From contig NZ_JBKINJ010000001.1 in the NCBI RefSeq assembly GCF_046602855.1, forward strand, positions 248,001 through 312,000: DNA of 64,000 bases. The letters are read 5' to 3'. Made by a program: the position numbers and the translations under genes. The notes beneath the pieces are model-generated. The model did no database searches. It was not told the DNA's origin and saw nothing but the letters and a program-made list of their open reading frames with translations. Within the stretch, counting starts at the first letter, position 1. The number at the start of each line of letters is the position of its first letter. The stretch comes from Gracilimonas sp046602855 (GTDB lineage Bacteria > Bacteroidota > Rhodothermia > Balneolales > Balneolaceae). This document shows, piece by piece, positions 52,938-62,186 of the stretch.

Positions 52938-53642
52938 TTGTCACAACTCAATCCTAAATTCATTTATTTTGACTTAGACGATACTCTTCTTGATCACAAA
53001 AAGGCAGAGGAGGCGGGACTTCGGGACGTACATAAGCACTTCGAGATGTTCAATGGAATATCAGATGTTCAGCTGCTAGACACTTATCATCATATCAATA
53101 AAGGTTTGTGGGGTGAATACGGCCGTGGGCAAATTGATCGTCATGAACTTCATAGGCGCAGATTTCAGGAAACATTTCGGGATCTTGGGTTAGATGAAAA
53201 GATGCATGAAGAAGCAGGGAAGGTGTATATGAACTATTATCGTAATCACTGGGAATGGCTAGATGGAGCCGAGAAATCATATCAAAAGATCTCTGATAAT
53301 TTTGATGTTGGGATCATAACCAATGGATTTTCTGAAACCCAGAAACTGAAGATTGATCAATTCAAATTGAGGGAAACCACTAGAAATATTGTCATTTCGG
53401 AAGAAGTAGGAGAGATGAAGCCCCATCCTAAAGTGTTTGATCATGCCACGGAATTGGCCGGGGTGAATCGGGAGGATATTTTATACGTGGGCGATTCGTT
53501 TGCCTCTGATGTGGTTGGCGGAGCAAAAGCGAACTGGAAAGTTGCCTGGTATACACAAAATCCTGTTGAACAGGGTTATAAGCTGGCAAGTTTGATATTC
53601 GATGACTTCAATGATCTTCTGAAATCACTGAATATCGATTAG
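52938..53642 (+). CDS. HAD-superfamily hydrolase, YjjG-like nucleotidase
   Basis: HAD motif I is FIYFDLDDTLLDHKKA, motif II the ITNGFSETQK segment, motif III lysine in EEVGEMKPHPKVF and motif IV DILYVGDSFASDVVG. The helical cap and length (234) match the YjjG group of pyrimidine nucleotide phosphatases. The start is a TTG at 52938; no in-frame ATG precedes motif I. It is convergent with ccoH, with 11 bp between stops. Confidence 0.88.
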   Translation: MSQLNPKFIYFDLDDTLLDHKKAEEAGLRDVHKHFEMFNGISDVQLLDTYHHINKGLWGEYGRGQIDRHELHRRRFQETFRDLGLDEKMHEEAGKVYMNYYRNHWEWLDGAEKSYQKISDNFDVGIITNGFSETQKLKIDQFKLRETTRNIVISEEVGEMKPHPKVFDHATELAGVNREDILYVGDSFASDVVGGAKANWKVAWYTQNPVEQGYKLASLIFDDFNDLLKSLNID

Positions 53643-53653
53643 ATGTAACATTA

Positions 53654-54118
53654 TTAGATGAAAATATTCTTTTCGTCGATGTAGGTCAGAGAGTCAGATT
53701 TCCACTCCAGGGTAAGTTTCCAGCGACCGTCCTCGAGATCAGAAACCGGTATGGATTGTCTTCCATCCTCATCTAGCTGAAGTTTGAATCGCTGATCCTG
53801 TTCGGAATCATTAGGTCTGTAGAAAGTAACGTGTCCTGACAGTGAATCCGTAATTAAGGGCTGCGGAAAAATGATCTTGATGGAAACGGTCGGCTCATCA
53901 AATAAAATAAGAACTGGCGTGTCAAGATTTTTAGCTCTCTGAATACCATCAATGGTTTCCTGATACTGAACGCCTTCCTCATAATGATTCTCTGAAACCA
54001 GGTAAAAATCAAGACTGATTAAATAACTTACGGTACTAAGGGTTGCCAATACAAAAACTACGATGGCAATGGTTATTCCGGATCCCCAGTTAAATTTCTC
54101 TTTCATAAAATTATTCAT
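53654..54118 (-). CDS. ccoH: FixH/CcoH family cbb3 oxidase assembly protein
   Basis: One N-terminal membrane helix (ITIAIVVFVLATLSTVSYLI) with an extracytoplasmic domain that has the FixH pattern (VSIKIIFPQPLITDSLSGHVTFYRP and DGRWKLTLEWKSD). 154 residues. CcoH is a small single-span protein that assists cbb3 assembly. Its first codons overlap the end of ccoG, so they are co-translated. ATG at 54106 is an alternative start. Confidence 0.84.
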   Translation of the reverse strand: MNNFMKEKFNWGSGITIAIVVFVLATLSTVSYLISLDFYLVSENHYEEGVQYQETIDGIQRAKNLDTPVLILFDEPTVSIKIIFPQPLITDSLSGHVTFYRPNDSEQDQRFKLQLDEDGRQSIPVSDLEDGRWKLTLEWKSDSLTYIDEKNIFI

Positions 54119-55580
54119 TGTAAATATTAGCCGGACCTAAGAATCCGGATGTTACAGTTTCCAGCTTTTCATCACCTGAATAAACCTCGAAGGTTAGTTC
54201 AGTTTGGGGCCCGGTCAGTTCTTCAGCTGATAATTGAACCATGAAGCGGCCTTCTGCAGAGTTTTGAGATTCGACCATATCAACGGATCCCAACGAAACA
54301 ATATTTCCTTCCGGTGCAACTAACCTTATGTCAACAGGAATATCTTCAAATGTCTTATTCAATACTTTGACATTATAAATATTACTGTAGCGATCACCGG
54401 GCAATTCCTGATATAAAGTTCCCGGTTCACGCAATATGGTTGTTTCGGTATCGGGTCGCAAAGTCAGTAAGGTGATAAATGTGGTTAAAAGTACCAACAA
54501 AATACCGGAATAACCGGCAACACGAGGCGTTAGTACTTTTTGATTGCCTTCACGGATCGCATTCTCTGATGAATACCTGATCAGGCCTCTTGGTTTATCG
54601 ATCTTATCCATAACAGAATCACAGGCATCAATACAAGCGGTACAGTGCACACACTCAAGCTGTGTCCCATTTCGAATATCAATTCCCATCGGGCAGACTT
54701 TAACACATTGATAACAATCAATGCAGTCTCCAAACTCAGAATCGGCGCTGAATCCAAGATCCTCAAGCGTAGCTTTTCTGTTTTCCAACTGATATCGGTC
54801 TCTGACGGTGGCTCGTTCTTCCCCCCGAACATAATCGTACATGACGTTGATGGAGTTATTGTCGAGCATCACTGATTGCATGCGGCCATAGGGACACACA
54901 AAGTGACAAACCTGTTCACGCATAAAGGCAAAGACTCCATAGAATACTGTACTAAAGATGATCATGGCTGCCAACCCACCGGCATGTTCTGATGGTGGGT
55001 CTGTAATAATCTCGAATAACTGGTCTTTTCCGATTATATAAGCCAAAAACATATTAGATATCAAAAAGGCAAGACCAAAGAAAACAGCGTGTTTACTTAC
55101 CTTTTTACGTATCTTCTCAAAGTTCCAATCCTGCTTATTGAGGCGGATCTGCGCTACGGAATCTCCTTCTATCCAATATTCGATGCGCCTGAAAACCATT
55201 TCCATAAATATGGTCTGGGGACATGCCCATCCGCAGAAAAGCCTGCCAAACACGGCGGTAAAGAGTACAATAAAGAGTATAAAGGTTAGCATGCCAAAAA
55301 GGAGGAGGTGCAGGTCCTGTGGCCAGAATGTCACACCAAAGATCACAAACTTACGCTCAAGTATATTCAGTAAAAGAAGAGGATTGCCATTTATGGTGAT
55401 AAATGGGCCACTGAAAAAGAAAGCCAGGAGTAAAACAGCTACAATATTTCTTGCGGTATAAAATCTACCACTTGGTTTTTTGGGATAGATCCAATTTCGC
55501 TTTCCCTCTTCATTAACCGTAGAAAGGTGATCACGGAAACTTTGTTGATCTATGCGGCGCTCATCTTGTTGTTTAGCCAT
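54111..55580 (-). CDS. ccoG: Cytochrome c oxidase accessory protein CcoG (FixG/RdxA)
   Basis: Membrane-bound iron-sulfur protein reported to act in copper reduction for cbb3 assembly. Several spans precede the ferredoxin module CIDCYQCVKVCPMGIDIR and CVHCTACIDACDSV, which carries the eight cysteines for two [4Fe-4S] clusters. The C-terminal periplasmic Ig-like domain is the FixG_C type. An N-terminal FCGWACPQTIF motif is also conserved. 489 residues is typical. It lies downstream of ccoP, behind a terminator-like hairpin, and overlaps ccoH. Confidence 0.95.
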   Translation of the reverse strand: MAKQQDERRIDQQSFRDHLSTVNEEGKRNWIYPKKPSGRFYTARNIVAVLLLAFFFSGPFITINGNPLLLLNILERKFVIFGVTFWPQDLHLLLFGMLTFILFIVLFTAVFGRLFCGWACPQTIFMEMVFRRIEYWIEGDSVAQIRLNKQDWNFEKIRKKVSKHAVFFGLAFLISNMFLAYIIGKDQLFEIITDPPSEHAGGLAAMIIFSTVFYGVFAFMREQVCHFVCPYGRMQSVMLDNNSINVMYDYVRGEERATVRDRYQLENRKATLEDLGFSADSEFGDCIDCYQCVKVCPMGIDIRNGTQLECVHCTACIDACDSVMDKIDKPRGLIRYSSENAIREGNQKVLTPRVAGYSGILLVLLTTFITLLTLRPDTETTILREPGTLYQELPGDRYSNIYNVKVLNKTFEDIPVDIRLVAPEGNIVSLGSVDMVESQNSAEGRFMVQLSAEELTGPQTELTFEVYSGDEKLETVTSGFLGPANIYNE

Positions 55581-55694
55581 TTATTTACCTCATACTGAAA
55601 ATACTAAAATAGGGTTATAACTTTTGCTTGTTATAAACTCTAACTCTCTTTTTAAAATACTTTTCGTTCTTGATGAAATTATGAATTTTAAATA

Positions 55695-55734
55695 AAAAGT
55701 GACGGAGTTATATGATCCTTACCCCGCCACTTTT
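55695..55734 (-). terminator. Intrinsic terminator after ccoP on the minus strand
   Basis: In minus-strand RNA, AAAAGTGGCGG (55734-55724) pairs with CCGTCACTTTT (55705-55695) through a G-U wobble, followed by more Us. On the plus strand the same position is an A-C mismatch, so the orientation is minus. It may attenuate read-through from the oxidase genes into ccoG-ccoH. Confidence 0.72.
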
Positions 55735-55740
55735 CAAATA

Positions 55741-56337
55741 CTACAAACTACATTCAGTGGCTCTTGGATCCGGAGCCTTTGGGTCAGCGGGTTCGGTTCC
55801 CTGAATGGAAGCGATGTAACTGATCACGCTTTGAACCTGTTCATTTGTCATCCGTGCTCCGCTACCGTATGCGATCATACCGCGGTCAGGGTAGCCCTCA
55901 ATGATGCTTTTTGCTACGTCTTCAGCGCTGCATCCATGGATCCAAAGGTTGTCTGTGAGGTTGGGGCCTACCAGACCCTGTCCGTTTTCACCATGGCATG
56001 TGTAGCACAAATTATTATTGCTCATATAGATCTCACGGCCTTCTTCGATGCGTTCCTGATCCTCAAGATACTCCCATGTAAACTGGACAGGGGCCGCACC
56101 CTCTTCACCCTGAGGTTCCAGGCCATATTGTTCGGCCGCGGCCGCCATTTCCTGCTCATACAATTCTTCCTGAGTAGGTCCGCCGAGCATATAATAATAT
56201 ACCATGTATCCTACGCCCCACGCGATTGTAAAGTAAAACAGCCACAGCCACCAAGTAGGCATATGATTATCCAGTTCACGGATTCCATCATATTCGTGAT
56301 CCATCAACAGATCTTTTTCGTCGTCAAATACTTTCAT
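55741..56337 (-). CDS. ccoP: cbb3 oxidase subunit III CcoP, monoheme form
   Basis: The N-terminal FixP-type domain (EYDGIRELDNHMPTWWLW) with its membrane span is followed by a single cytochrome c domain: CYTCH (C111, C114, H115), with a methionine ligand candidate at M154 (RGMIAYG). Classical CcoP has two heme c motifs and is about 300 residues; here only one is present in 198 residues. It overlaps ccoQ by four bases. It delivers electrons to CcoO. Confidence 0.92.
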   Translation of the reverse strand: MKVFDDEKDLLMDHEYDGIRELDNHMPTWWLWLFYFTIAWGVGYMVYYYMLGGPTQEELYEQEMAAAAEQYGLEPQGEEGAAPVQFTWEYLEDQERIEEGREIYMSNNNLCYTCHGENGQGLVGPNLTDNLWIHGCSAEDVAKSIIEGYPDRGMIAYGSGARMTNEQVQSVISYIASIQGTEPADPKAPDPRATECSL

Positions 56338-56525
56338 TGTTCAGAGTTTTTAGTGTTCATATTATCGTCATCTTCAAGAGGAAGGTTAGCGGCATCTTCC
56401 CAGTGTTTTTTCCCTTTTACGATCAGATATATTATTAATCCTACAAAAAATCCGAAGAATATGATCAGAGAAATACTTGGGTAGATACCGATGTCTTCCA
56501 TTGCACGGAGTACGTTTTTATACAT
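56334..56525 (-). CDS. ccoQ: cbb3 oxidase small subunit CcoQ
   Basis: A 63-residue protein with one membrane helix (ISLIIFFGFFVGLIIYLIV) and a polar C-terminus, the size and form of CcoQ/FixQ. The identification rests mainly on position, between ccoNO (5 bp) and ccoP (ATGA overlap). CcoQ stabilises the interaction of CcoP with the core complex in other bacteria. Confidence 0.85.
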   Translation of the reverse strand: MYKNVLRAMEDIGIYPSISLIIFFGFFVGLIIYLIVKGKKHWEDAANLPLEDDDNMNTKNSEQ

Positions 56526-56530
56526 GACGA

Positions 56531-58735
56531 TCAGTCCTCAACCTGAGGTTTAAAGTTAGCTTGCAGGCGTTCATTTGAAGGCAGGTTTTCCCAGGGATTT
56601 TTATTGCCCTTGATATCAATACCCATACGCTGCAGATAAGCGATCATAGCAACGATCTTGGAGTCGGAGGTTATTTCGATTCCTTCGATCTCACCAAATC
56701 CATTTTGCTTCAACCCATTTACGATGGCATCAGCCTGAGCCATATAATCGCGCATAGCCAGTTCCTCGTAACCTTCAGCATATGGAACACCAACAGTTCT
56801 TAATGCTGAGATGCGGTTTGTTATACTTTCAAGGTCCGCTTTTTGAGTGAACATCCACGGGTAAGCCGGCATGATTGACCCGGGTGAGGTAGATGTGGGA
56901 TCGTACATATGCCGCACGTGCCAGCTATCCGGATATTTTCCACCGATGCGATGCAGATCGGGCCCTGTTCGCTTGGATCCCCACAGGAATGGGTGATCGT
57001 ACACAAACTCACCGGCCTTGGAGTACTCGCCATAACGTTCGGTCTCTGAACGGAAGGGACGGATCATTTGAGAGTGACAATTATTACAGCCTTCGGCGAT
57101 GTAAATATCCCTTCCTTCGATCTCAAGGGGGGTATATGGTTTTACACTGGCAATGGTAGGAACGTTGGAATCAACCAGTGCAGTAGGCACATACTCGATG
57201 ATACCACCGATAAGGATCACACCTAAAGTAAGAGCTGTGAATTGTAAAGGACGCCCTTCCAGACGACGATGCCATTTTTCATTAGTTCCGGCAGCCGGGT
57301 CGATGATGCCTTGTGCCTCGTCTACCTCCTGAGCTTCAAAAGAACCCTGACGGGCTGTTTTCCAAAGGTTGTAAGAACCAAAAGATGCACCGATGATGAA
57401 CAAAGTACCGCCAATGGCACGCAATCCATACATAGGCATGATCTGAGTTACAGTCTCAAGGAAGTTTGGATACTGAAGAAGGCCTTCAGTTGTGAATTCT
57501 TTCCACATCAGACTTTGAGTGATACCGCCCCAGTACATGGGGATCACGTAGAAAATGGCTCCCATTGTGGCAAACCAAAAGTGGATGTTAGCCAGCTTCA
57601 CAGAGTAAAGCTTGGTCTTGTAAATACGCGGAGTGATGTAGTATAACATTGCAAAGGTCAGACCGCCATTCCAGAGCAGGGCACCGTTGTGTACGTGACC
57701 AATAATGTAATCTGAGTAGTGAGCGATAGCGTTTACGTTAGCAATTGAAAGCATCGGGCCTTCAAAAGTTACCATACCGTATGCGGTTACTCCAACAACA
57801 AGGAATTTAAGTACCGGGTCTTCACGAACACGATCCCATGCACCACGGAGGGTAAGCAGACCGTTAAGCATACCTCCCCAACTTGGTGCAATAAGCATCA
57901 AACTGAAAACTGTACCTAAAGCCTGGGCCCAACCCGGAAGTGCTGTATAAAGCAAGTGGTGAGGACCGGCCCAGATGTAAATAAAGATCAGGGACCAAAA
58001 GTGGACAATAGATAACCGGTACGAAAAGATCGGCCGGTTCGCCGCTTTCGGGATAAAGTAATACATGATCCCCAGGAATGGGGTAGTGAGGAAAAATGCC
58101 ACCGCATTGTGTCCGTACCACCATTGTACCAGGGCATCCTGTACACCTGCGTAGATTGGGTAACTCTTAAGTAATGTTGCAGGAACTTCAAACGAGTTCA
58201 CTACGTGAAGCACTGCTACTGTAACAAAGGTTGCGATGTAGAACCAGATGGCTACATATAAATGCTTTTCGCGGCGCTTCATGATGGTCATGATCATGTT
58301 GATACCAAAGATCACCCAAATAATGGTGATAGCAATATCAATTGGCCATTCAAGTTCAGCGTATTCTTTACTGGTGGTGAAACCAAAAGGAAGCGTTAAA
58401 ACGGCAGATACGATGATAGCCTGCCAGCCCCAAAAATGGATCTGACTGAGTTTTTGGCTCCACATTGGAGTTTTGGTGAGCCGTGGCAACGAGTAATACA
58501 CACCATAAAAGATAGCATTACCGGCAAAGGCAAAGATCACTGCATTGGTGTGAAGCGGTCGAAGCCGACCGTAGCTCAGTTCAGGTATAAAGCCGAGAAA
58601 ATCCGGCCAGATCAATTTCAGGGCAATTGTTAGCCCAACAATAAAGCCGATGAGGCCCCACGCCAGCGAGGCAACTCCGAATTTTCGGACAATATCGTTA
58701 TCGTAATGAAAGGTTTCTAGCGTTGATGATGACAT
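56531..58735 (-). CDS. ccoNO: Fused cbb3-type cytochrome c oxidase subunits I and II (CcoN-CcoO)
   Basis: Catalytic core that reduces O2 to water with high affinity. The N-terminal ~480 residues are the twelve-span CcoN domain, with heme and CuB histidines in segments such as QWWYGHNAVAF and GHVHNGALLW. The C-terminal part is CcoO, with its single heme c motif CNNCH (C550-H554) in EGCNNCHSQMIRPF. 734 residues matches a fusion; proteobacteria usually keep the two genes separate. It lies between ccoS and ccoQ. Confidence 0.96.
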   Translation of the reverse strand: MSSSTLETFHYDNDIVRKFGVASLAWGLIGFIVGLTIALKLIWPDFLGFIPELSYGRLRPLHTNAVIFAFAGNAIFYGVYYSLPRLTKTPMWSQKLSQIHFWGWQAIIVSAVLTLPFGFTTSKEYAELEWPIDIAITIIWVIFGINMIMTIMKRREKHLYVAIWFYIATFVTVAVLHVVNSFEVPATLLKSYPIYAGVQDALVQWWYGHNAVAFFLTTPFLGIMYYFIPKAANRPIFSYRLSIVHFWSLIFIYIWAGPHHLLYTALPGWAQALGTVFSLMLIAPSWGGMLNGLLTLRGAWDRVREDPVLKFLVVGVTAYGMVTFEGPMLSIANVNAIAHYSDYIIGHVHNGALLWNGGLTFAMLYYITPRIYKTKLYSVKLANIHFWFATMGAIFYVIPMYWGGITQSLMWKEFTTEGLLQYPNFLETVTQIMPMYGLRAIGGTLFIIGASFGSYNLWKTARQGSFEAQEVDEAQGIIDPAAGTNEKWHRRLEGRPLQFTALTLGVILIGGIIEYVPTALVDSNVPTIASVKPYTPLEIEGRDIYIAEGCNNCHSQMIRPFRSETERYGEYSKAGEFVYDHPFLWGSKRTGPDLHRIGGKYPDSWHVRHMYDPTSTSPGSIMPAYPWMFTQKADLESITNRISALRTVGVPYAEGYEELAMRDYMAQADAIVNGLKQNGFGEIEGIEITSDSKIVAMIAYLQRMGIDIKGNKNPWENLPSNERLQANFKPQVED

Positions 58736-58918
58736 TTACTCATCCCGATGTTTTTGGTTATTGGTTTTTTTATCTGAAGATTTTTTATCAAAGAGCACAC
58801 GCATAGAAGGGGTATATTGGTCATCGAATTGTCCTGACCGAACCGCCCAGAAAAACAGGCCTAGAAAGATCAGGGCTACCAGCAGACTGAAACCGATCAG
58901 CATATAGATCACTTCCAT
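58736..58918 (-). CDS. ccoS: cbb3 oxidase maturation protein CcoS
   Basis: A 60-residue protein with one membrane helix (YMLIGFSLLVALIFLGLFFWAV) and a hydrophilic lysine-rich tail, as in FixS/CcoS, which is needed for cofactor insertion. The start overlaps the end of ccoI by 10 bp, and the stop abuts ccoNO directly. Position and size decide the call. Confidence 0.9.
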   Translation of the reverse strand: MEVIYMLIGFSLLVALIFLGLFFWAVRSGQFDDQYTPSMRVLFDKKSSDKKTNNQKHRDE

Positions 58919-61500
58919 ATTGTCAGTCCTCCTTTACGAGCAAAATATCGTGTGGTTAAAAAGGTGAATACCATTACGCTTATAGAACTCAGTGGCATTA
59001 GAATTGCGGCTATTAAAGGTGACAAGTGACCGGTGATAGCAAATCCCAAACCAATGGTGTTATAAAGCAGTGAAAGTATAAAGCTTGCGATGATGATTTT
59101 CATGCTGCTTTTCGAAAAATCGATAAAACTTTGAAGTTTGTTAAGTGAACCAGCTTCCATTATAGCGTCACATGCAGGCGCAAAAGAGCTGACATCATCT
59201 GCCAAAGCAATCCCAAAATTTGATTTTTTAAGAGCTCCGGCATCATTCAAACCATCGCCCACCATGACAACAGAATGTCCTTCATTTTGTAATGATGTGA
59301 TAAACTCTAATTTCTCTTCCGGTTTTTGGTTGAACAGCAGAGAACCGCTATCACTGAAATAATTCTCAAATTCCTGACGCTGACCTTCATTATCTCCGGA
59401 GATGAGAAATAAGCGGACCTGTTCTTTGAGTTTGTTTAATAGGTCAGAAATACCAATTCTCAATCCGGCTTTTATGCCAAAGTATCCCCTATACAAACCA
59501 TTTATAGAAAGATGTACAGTCGATCCGCTGAAATTTGGATCCGGTATATTTTCAACTTGAATCCCGGATTGTTCAGCCAGAAAAGCTTTGGAACCTAGGC
59601 AGATCAGTGCCCCATCCACATCCGCGAAGATACCTTTGCCCGGTTGTTCTTTATAAGCTCTGATCTCAGGCTCGTGATCAGTAGAAGTCTTAAGTATTGA
59701 TACTAAATTCGATTGCATTTTGACGAGGCGATCTCCCTGATGAAGCCCGGTTGTCATTGAAGGCAAATTGCCACGGGATTTGCTCCCTTCGGTCACCGAA
59801 TCCCTCGCAATGACAGTCGATAGATAGTTTGTTACTTTTCGGCTCAATGGATGAATGGAGTTTTTACAGGCCGACTTTACCCAAATTTCTTCTTTGCGTG
59901 TAAGATCTGAGCCGAAAAAATGAGCATTGGAGGCCTCAGAGTTTGTGAGTGTTCCGGTTTTGTCAAAAACGACAGCGGATGCTTTTGACAAATTCTCGAT
60001 CAATAGGTGGTTCTTAACAAAAAGTCCGTTCAAAGATAGCACGTTCAAAGCTGAACCAAGAGTAAAGGGTGTAGAAAGTGCCAGCGCACACGGGCAGGCA
60101 ATGATCAGTACAGCAGTGAAGACTGACAAGGCACCATCCATTCCTGATATTTGTAGCCAGTAAAATCCGGATATAAAGGCGATGCCCAACACGGTCATGG
60201 TAAAATAGGGGCTGATCTTGTCAGCAAAAGTAGTAAGCTTCAGCTCCTTTTCGTTGTTCTGAAAAGCCTCATGATTCCAAAGTTTAGTGAGGTAACTGTT
60301 GGCAACCTGTTCTTCGGTCAATAATTGAGCAGTACTGCCGATCAATCGTCCTCCGGCGAAAACCCGCTCACCTCTATTTACTGAAACCGGTTCAGATTCC
60401 CCTGTAATAAAACTGTAATCAAAATAAGCCTGGTCATTTTGAAGGGTTGAGTCGCAGGGGGCAAGTTCTTGATTACGAAGTTGAATCTTGCTGCCCGGCT
60501 CAAGTTTATCAAGAGAAAGAGAGTATTCCCGGCCTTGTTCATCCATGACATTTACAGCAATTGGCAGATAGGATCGGTAATCCCTGTCAAAAGATAAACG
60601 GTGAAAGGTTTTTTGCTGAACCAGTTTTCCGATCAAGAGGAAGAATATGAGGCCGGTAAACGAATCCATATATCCGGTTCCTGTCATTGTAACTATCTCG
60701 TAAACACTACGGCTGAACAGGGCCAGAATACCTATAGTTATCGGAACATCCAGGTTAATACCTCCCTGTTTGATGGCGGCAAAGGCGGATCGTAAATAAT
60801 CACTGCTGCTGTAAACCAATACCGGTATAGCAAGTATGATATTCAAGGCACCAAAGAAAATGTGAAAATTTCCGCCCAATCCGCTTCCGGTTGTATCCAG
60901 GTAATCCGGAAAACTGAAGAGCATAATATTTCCGAATGCAAATCCAGCCACACCCATCTTCAGCCAAAGGGAGCGGTTTTGATGAGAACTATCTTTTTTA
61001 GAATCAAGTTTATCAAGCCGGATTTCAGGTTCGTAACCAATGGTTACTAATTGCTCAACTACATTACGTAGGGAAGTGGCTTCAGTGTCAATAAGAAGAG
61101 ACAATTCCCGTTTCAGAAAATTAACGCTGCTTTGCAGCACACCCGGGTCTAGTTTCTGAAGATTTTCAAGTAACCATACACAGGATGTGCAGTGTATATT
61201 GGGAATGTAGAGACTAAGTGAAAGTTTGTTCTCATCACGAAATTCTGAAATACGTTCGATGACTTCTTCATCTTCAAGATAATCGAAACGAGGGCGGTGC
61301 TTGGTATTCTTTAAATTTATGCCCGGATTGGCATCAAGGTCGTAGTAAGAACAAAGACCACTTTCATCTAAAAGCTGATAAGCTGAACGGCAGCCATTAC
61401 AGCAAAAAGGTTTCTCGTCATAATGAATAGTCTCATCAGCGCAGTCCTCGCCACAATGGTAACAGATCTCAGATGATATGGTTTCAACAGTTGGCTGCAT
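58909..61500 (-). CDS. ccoI: Copper-type P-type ATPase CcoI (FixI)
   Basis: Exports copper from the cytoplasm for assembly of the CuB site in cbb3 oxidase. The N-terminus has a cysteine-rich zinc-ribbon segment (CYHCGEDC and FCCNGC). A heavy-metal domain with HCTSCVWLLENL follows, then the membrane-embedded CPC motif ACPCALALSTP, the phosphorylation site DKTGTLT and the GDGLNDAGAL hinge. 863 residues fits the FixI group. The ATG overlaps the rrf2 stop by one base. Confidence 0.95.
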   Translation of the reverse strand: MQPTVETISSEICYHCGEDCADETIHYDEKPFCCNGCRSAYQLLDESGLCSYYDLDANPGINLKNTKHRPRFDYLEDEEVIERISEFRDENKLSLSLYIPNIHCTSCVWLLENLQKLDPGVLQSSVNFLKRELSLLIDTEATSLRNVVEQLVTIGYEPEIRLDKLDSKKDSSHQNRSLWLKMGVAGFAFGNIMLFSFPDYLDTTGSGLGGNFHIFFGALNIILAIPVLVYSSSDYLRSAFAAIKQGGINLDVPITIGILALFSRSVYEIVTMTGTGYMDSFTGLIFFLLIGKLVQQKTFHRLSFDRDYRSYLPIAVNVMDEQGREYSLSLDKLEPGSKIQLRNQELAPCDSTLQNDQAYFDYSFITGESEPVSVNRGERVFAGGRLIGSTAQLLTEEQVANSYLTKLWNHEAFQNNEKELKLTTFADKISPYFTMTVLGIAFISGFYWLQISGMDGALSVFTAVLIIACPCALALSTPFTLGSALNVLSLNGLFVKNHLLIENLSKASAVVFDKTGTLTNSEASNAHFFGSDLTRKEEIWVKSACKNSIHPLSRKVTNYLSTVIARDSVTEGSKSRGNLPSMTTGLHQGDRLVKMQSNLVSILKTSTDHEPEIRAYKEQPGKGIFADVDGALICLGSKAFLAEQSGIQVENIPDPNFSGSTVHLSINGLYRGYFGIKAGLRIGISDLLNKLKEQVRLFLISGDNEGQRQEFENYFSDSGSLLFNQKPEEKLEFITSLQNEGHSVVMVGDGLNDAGALKKSNFGIALADDVSSFAPACDAIMEAGSLNKLQSFIDFSKSSMKIIIASFILSLLYNTIGLGFAITGHLSPLIAAILMPLSSISVMVFTFLTTRYFARKGGLTIWK

Positions 61501-61964
61501 TAGCTTAATGAAGGAACCCCGCTTGAAAATTGCAAGCGCAGATCGAACCAGGCCTGTGTCATTTTTTCATCAACCTGAGCAAATGTAGTTTTCCGTAGCC
61601 AGTTTTCAATTTTCTTTCTTTCAGCAGACCAGAACTCATGAAAAGGGCAGGGTTCAACATGTCCACACCCTTCAATTCCCATAAAGCATTTATCAAAAAA
61701 TTCGGTACCGTCGATGGCGGAAATCACATCCATCATCGTTATTTGATCGATCGGTTTAGCTAAATAAACACCGCCATTGAGTCCACGCTGAGACTTTAAA
61801 ATACCCGGTTCTTTTAGCTTAGCAAGTACCTGAGATAGGTAGGCGGTTGGGCAGTTCAGTGATTTGGACAAACTGGAAGCAGAAACAGCTCCGTCTCCGG
61901 ACTGTTTTGATATCGCAATAATTGCCGATATGGCATATTGAGAGCCTTGGGATATTAGCCTCAT
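61500..61964 (-). CDS. Rrf2-family regulator with putative iron-sulfur ligands, first gene of the cbb3 operon
   Basis: N-terminal winged helix (SQGSQYAISAIIAI, YLSQVLAKLKEPGIL and the wing SQRGLNGGVYLA) as in IscR/NsrR. Three cysteines with spacing C93-x6-C100-x5-C106 (CFMGIEGCGHVEPC) match the cluster-binding pattern of the Fe-S Rrf2 subgroup. 154 residues. Its stop overlaps the ccoI start (TAATG), so it is in the cbb3 operon. A 7-4-7 dyad lies just upstream. It probably senses redox, NO or iron status; which one is unknown. Confidence 0.9.
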   Translation of the reverse strand: MRLISQGSQYAISAIIAISKQSGDGAVSASSLSKSLNCPTAYLSQVLAKLKEPGILKSQRGLNGGVYLAKPIDQITMMDVISAIDGTEFFDKCFMGIEGCGHVEPCPFHEFWSAERKKIENWLRKTTFAQVDEKMTQAWFDLRLQFSSGVPSLS

Positions 61965-61992
61965 AGGATGAAAATAAATCAGATAGTTAAAT

Positions 61993-62010
61993 TCTAATAC
62001 AGATATTAGA
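61993..62010. promoter_or_regulatory. Dyad upstream of rrf2 (probable operator)
   Basis: TCTAATA (61993-61999), a 4-nt spacer and TATTAGA (62004-62010) form a perfect inverted repeat, 29 to 46 bp before the rrf2 start. This is where a promoter and an autoregulatory Rrf2 site would be expected. Confidence 0.6.
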
Positions 62011-62186
62011 TTTTAAGAATAATGTTCTGCAGAAGCAATCATTTGAAGGATATTTTTTCTTCTGAAATCAGTCTTGTGATCCTTTGCTTGGCAAGTGTTT
62101 ACATATAATCGGTTGATACTCCTTAAAGAAAAATTCACAATGGTTGTTTATCATCTGTTCAAAATTATAATTCAATCAACAGAGTA

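Noticed and set aside
55699..56484. Plus-strand 261-codon open frame opposite ccoP and ccoQ
   Set aside because: It is antisense to two well-identified cbb3 genes, rich in cysteine and histidine runs of no family, and has no ribosome-binding site. It is a shadow of the minus-strand codon pattern.
62091..62116. TTGGCA and TATAAT upstream of the acetyl-CoA transferase gene as a sigma-70 promoter
   Set aside because: The two boxes are only about 10 bp apart; no correctly spaced pair is present.
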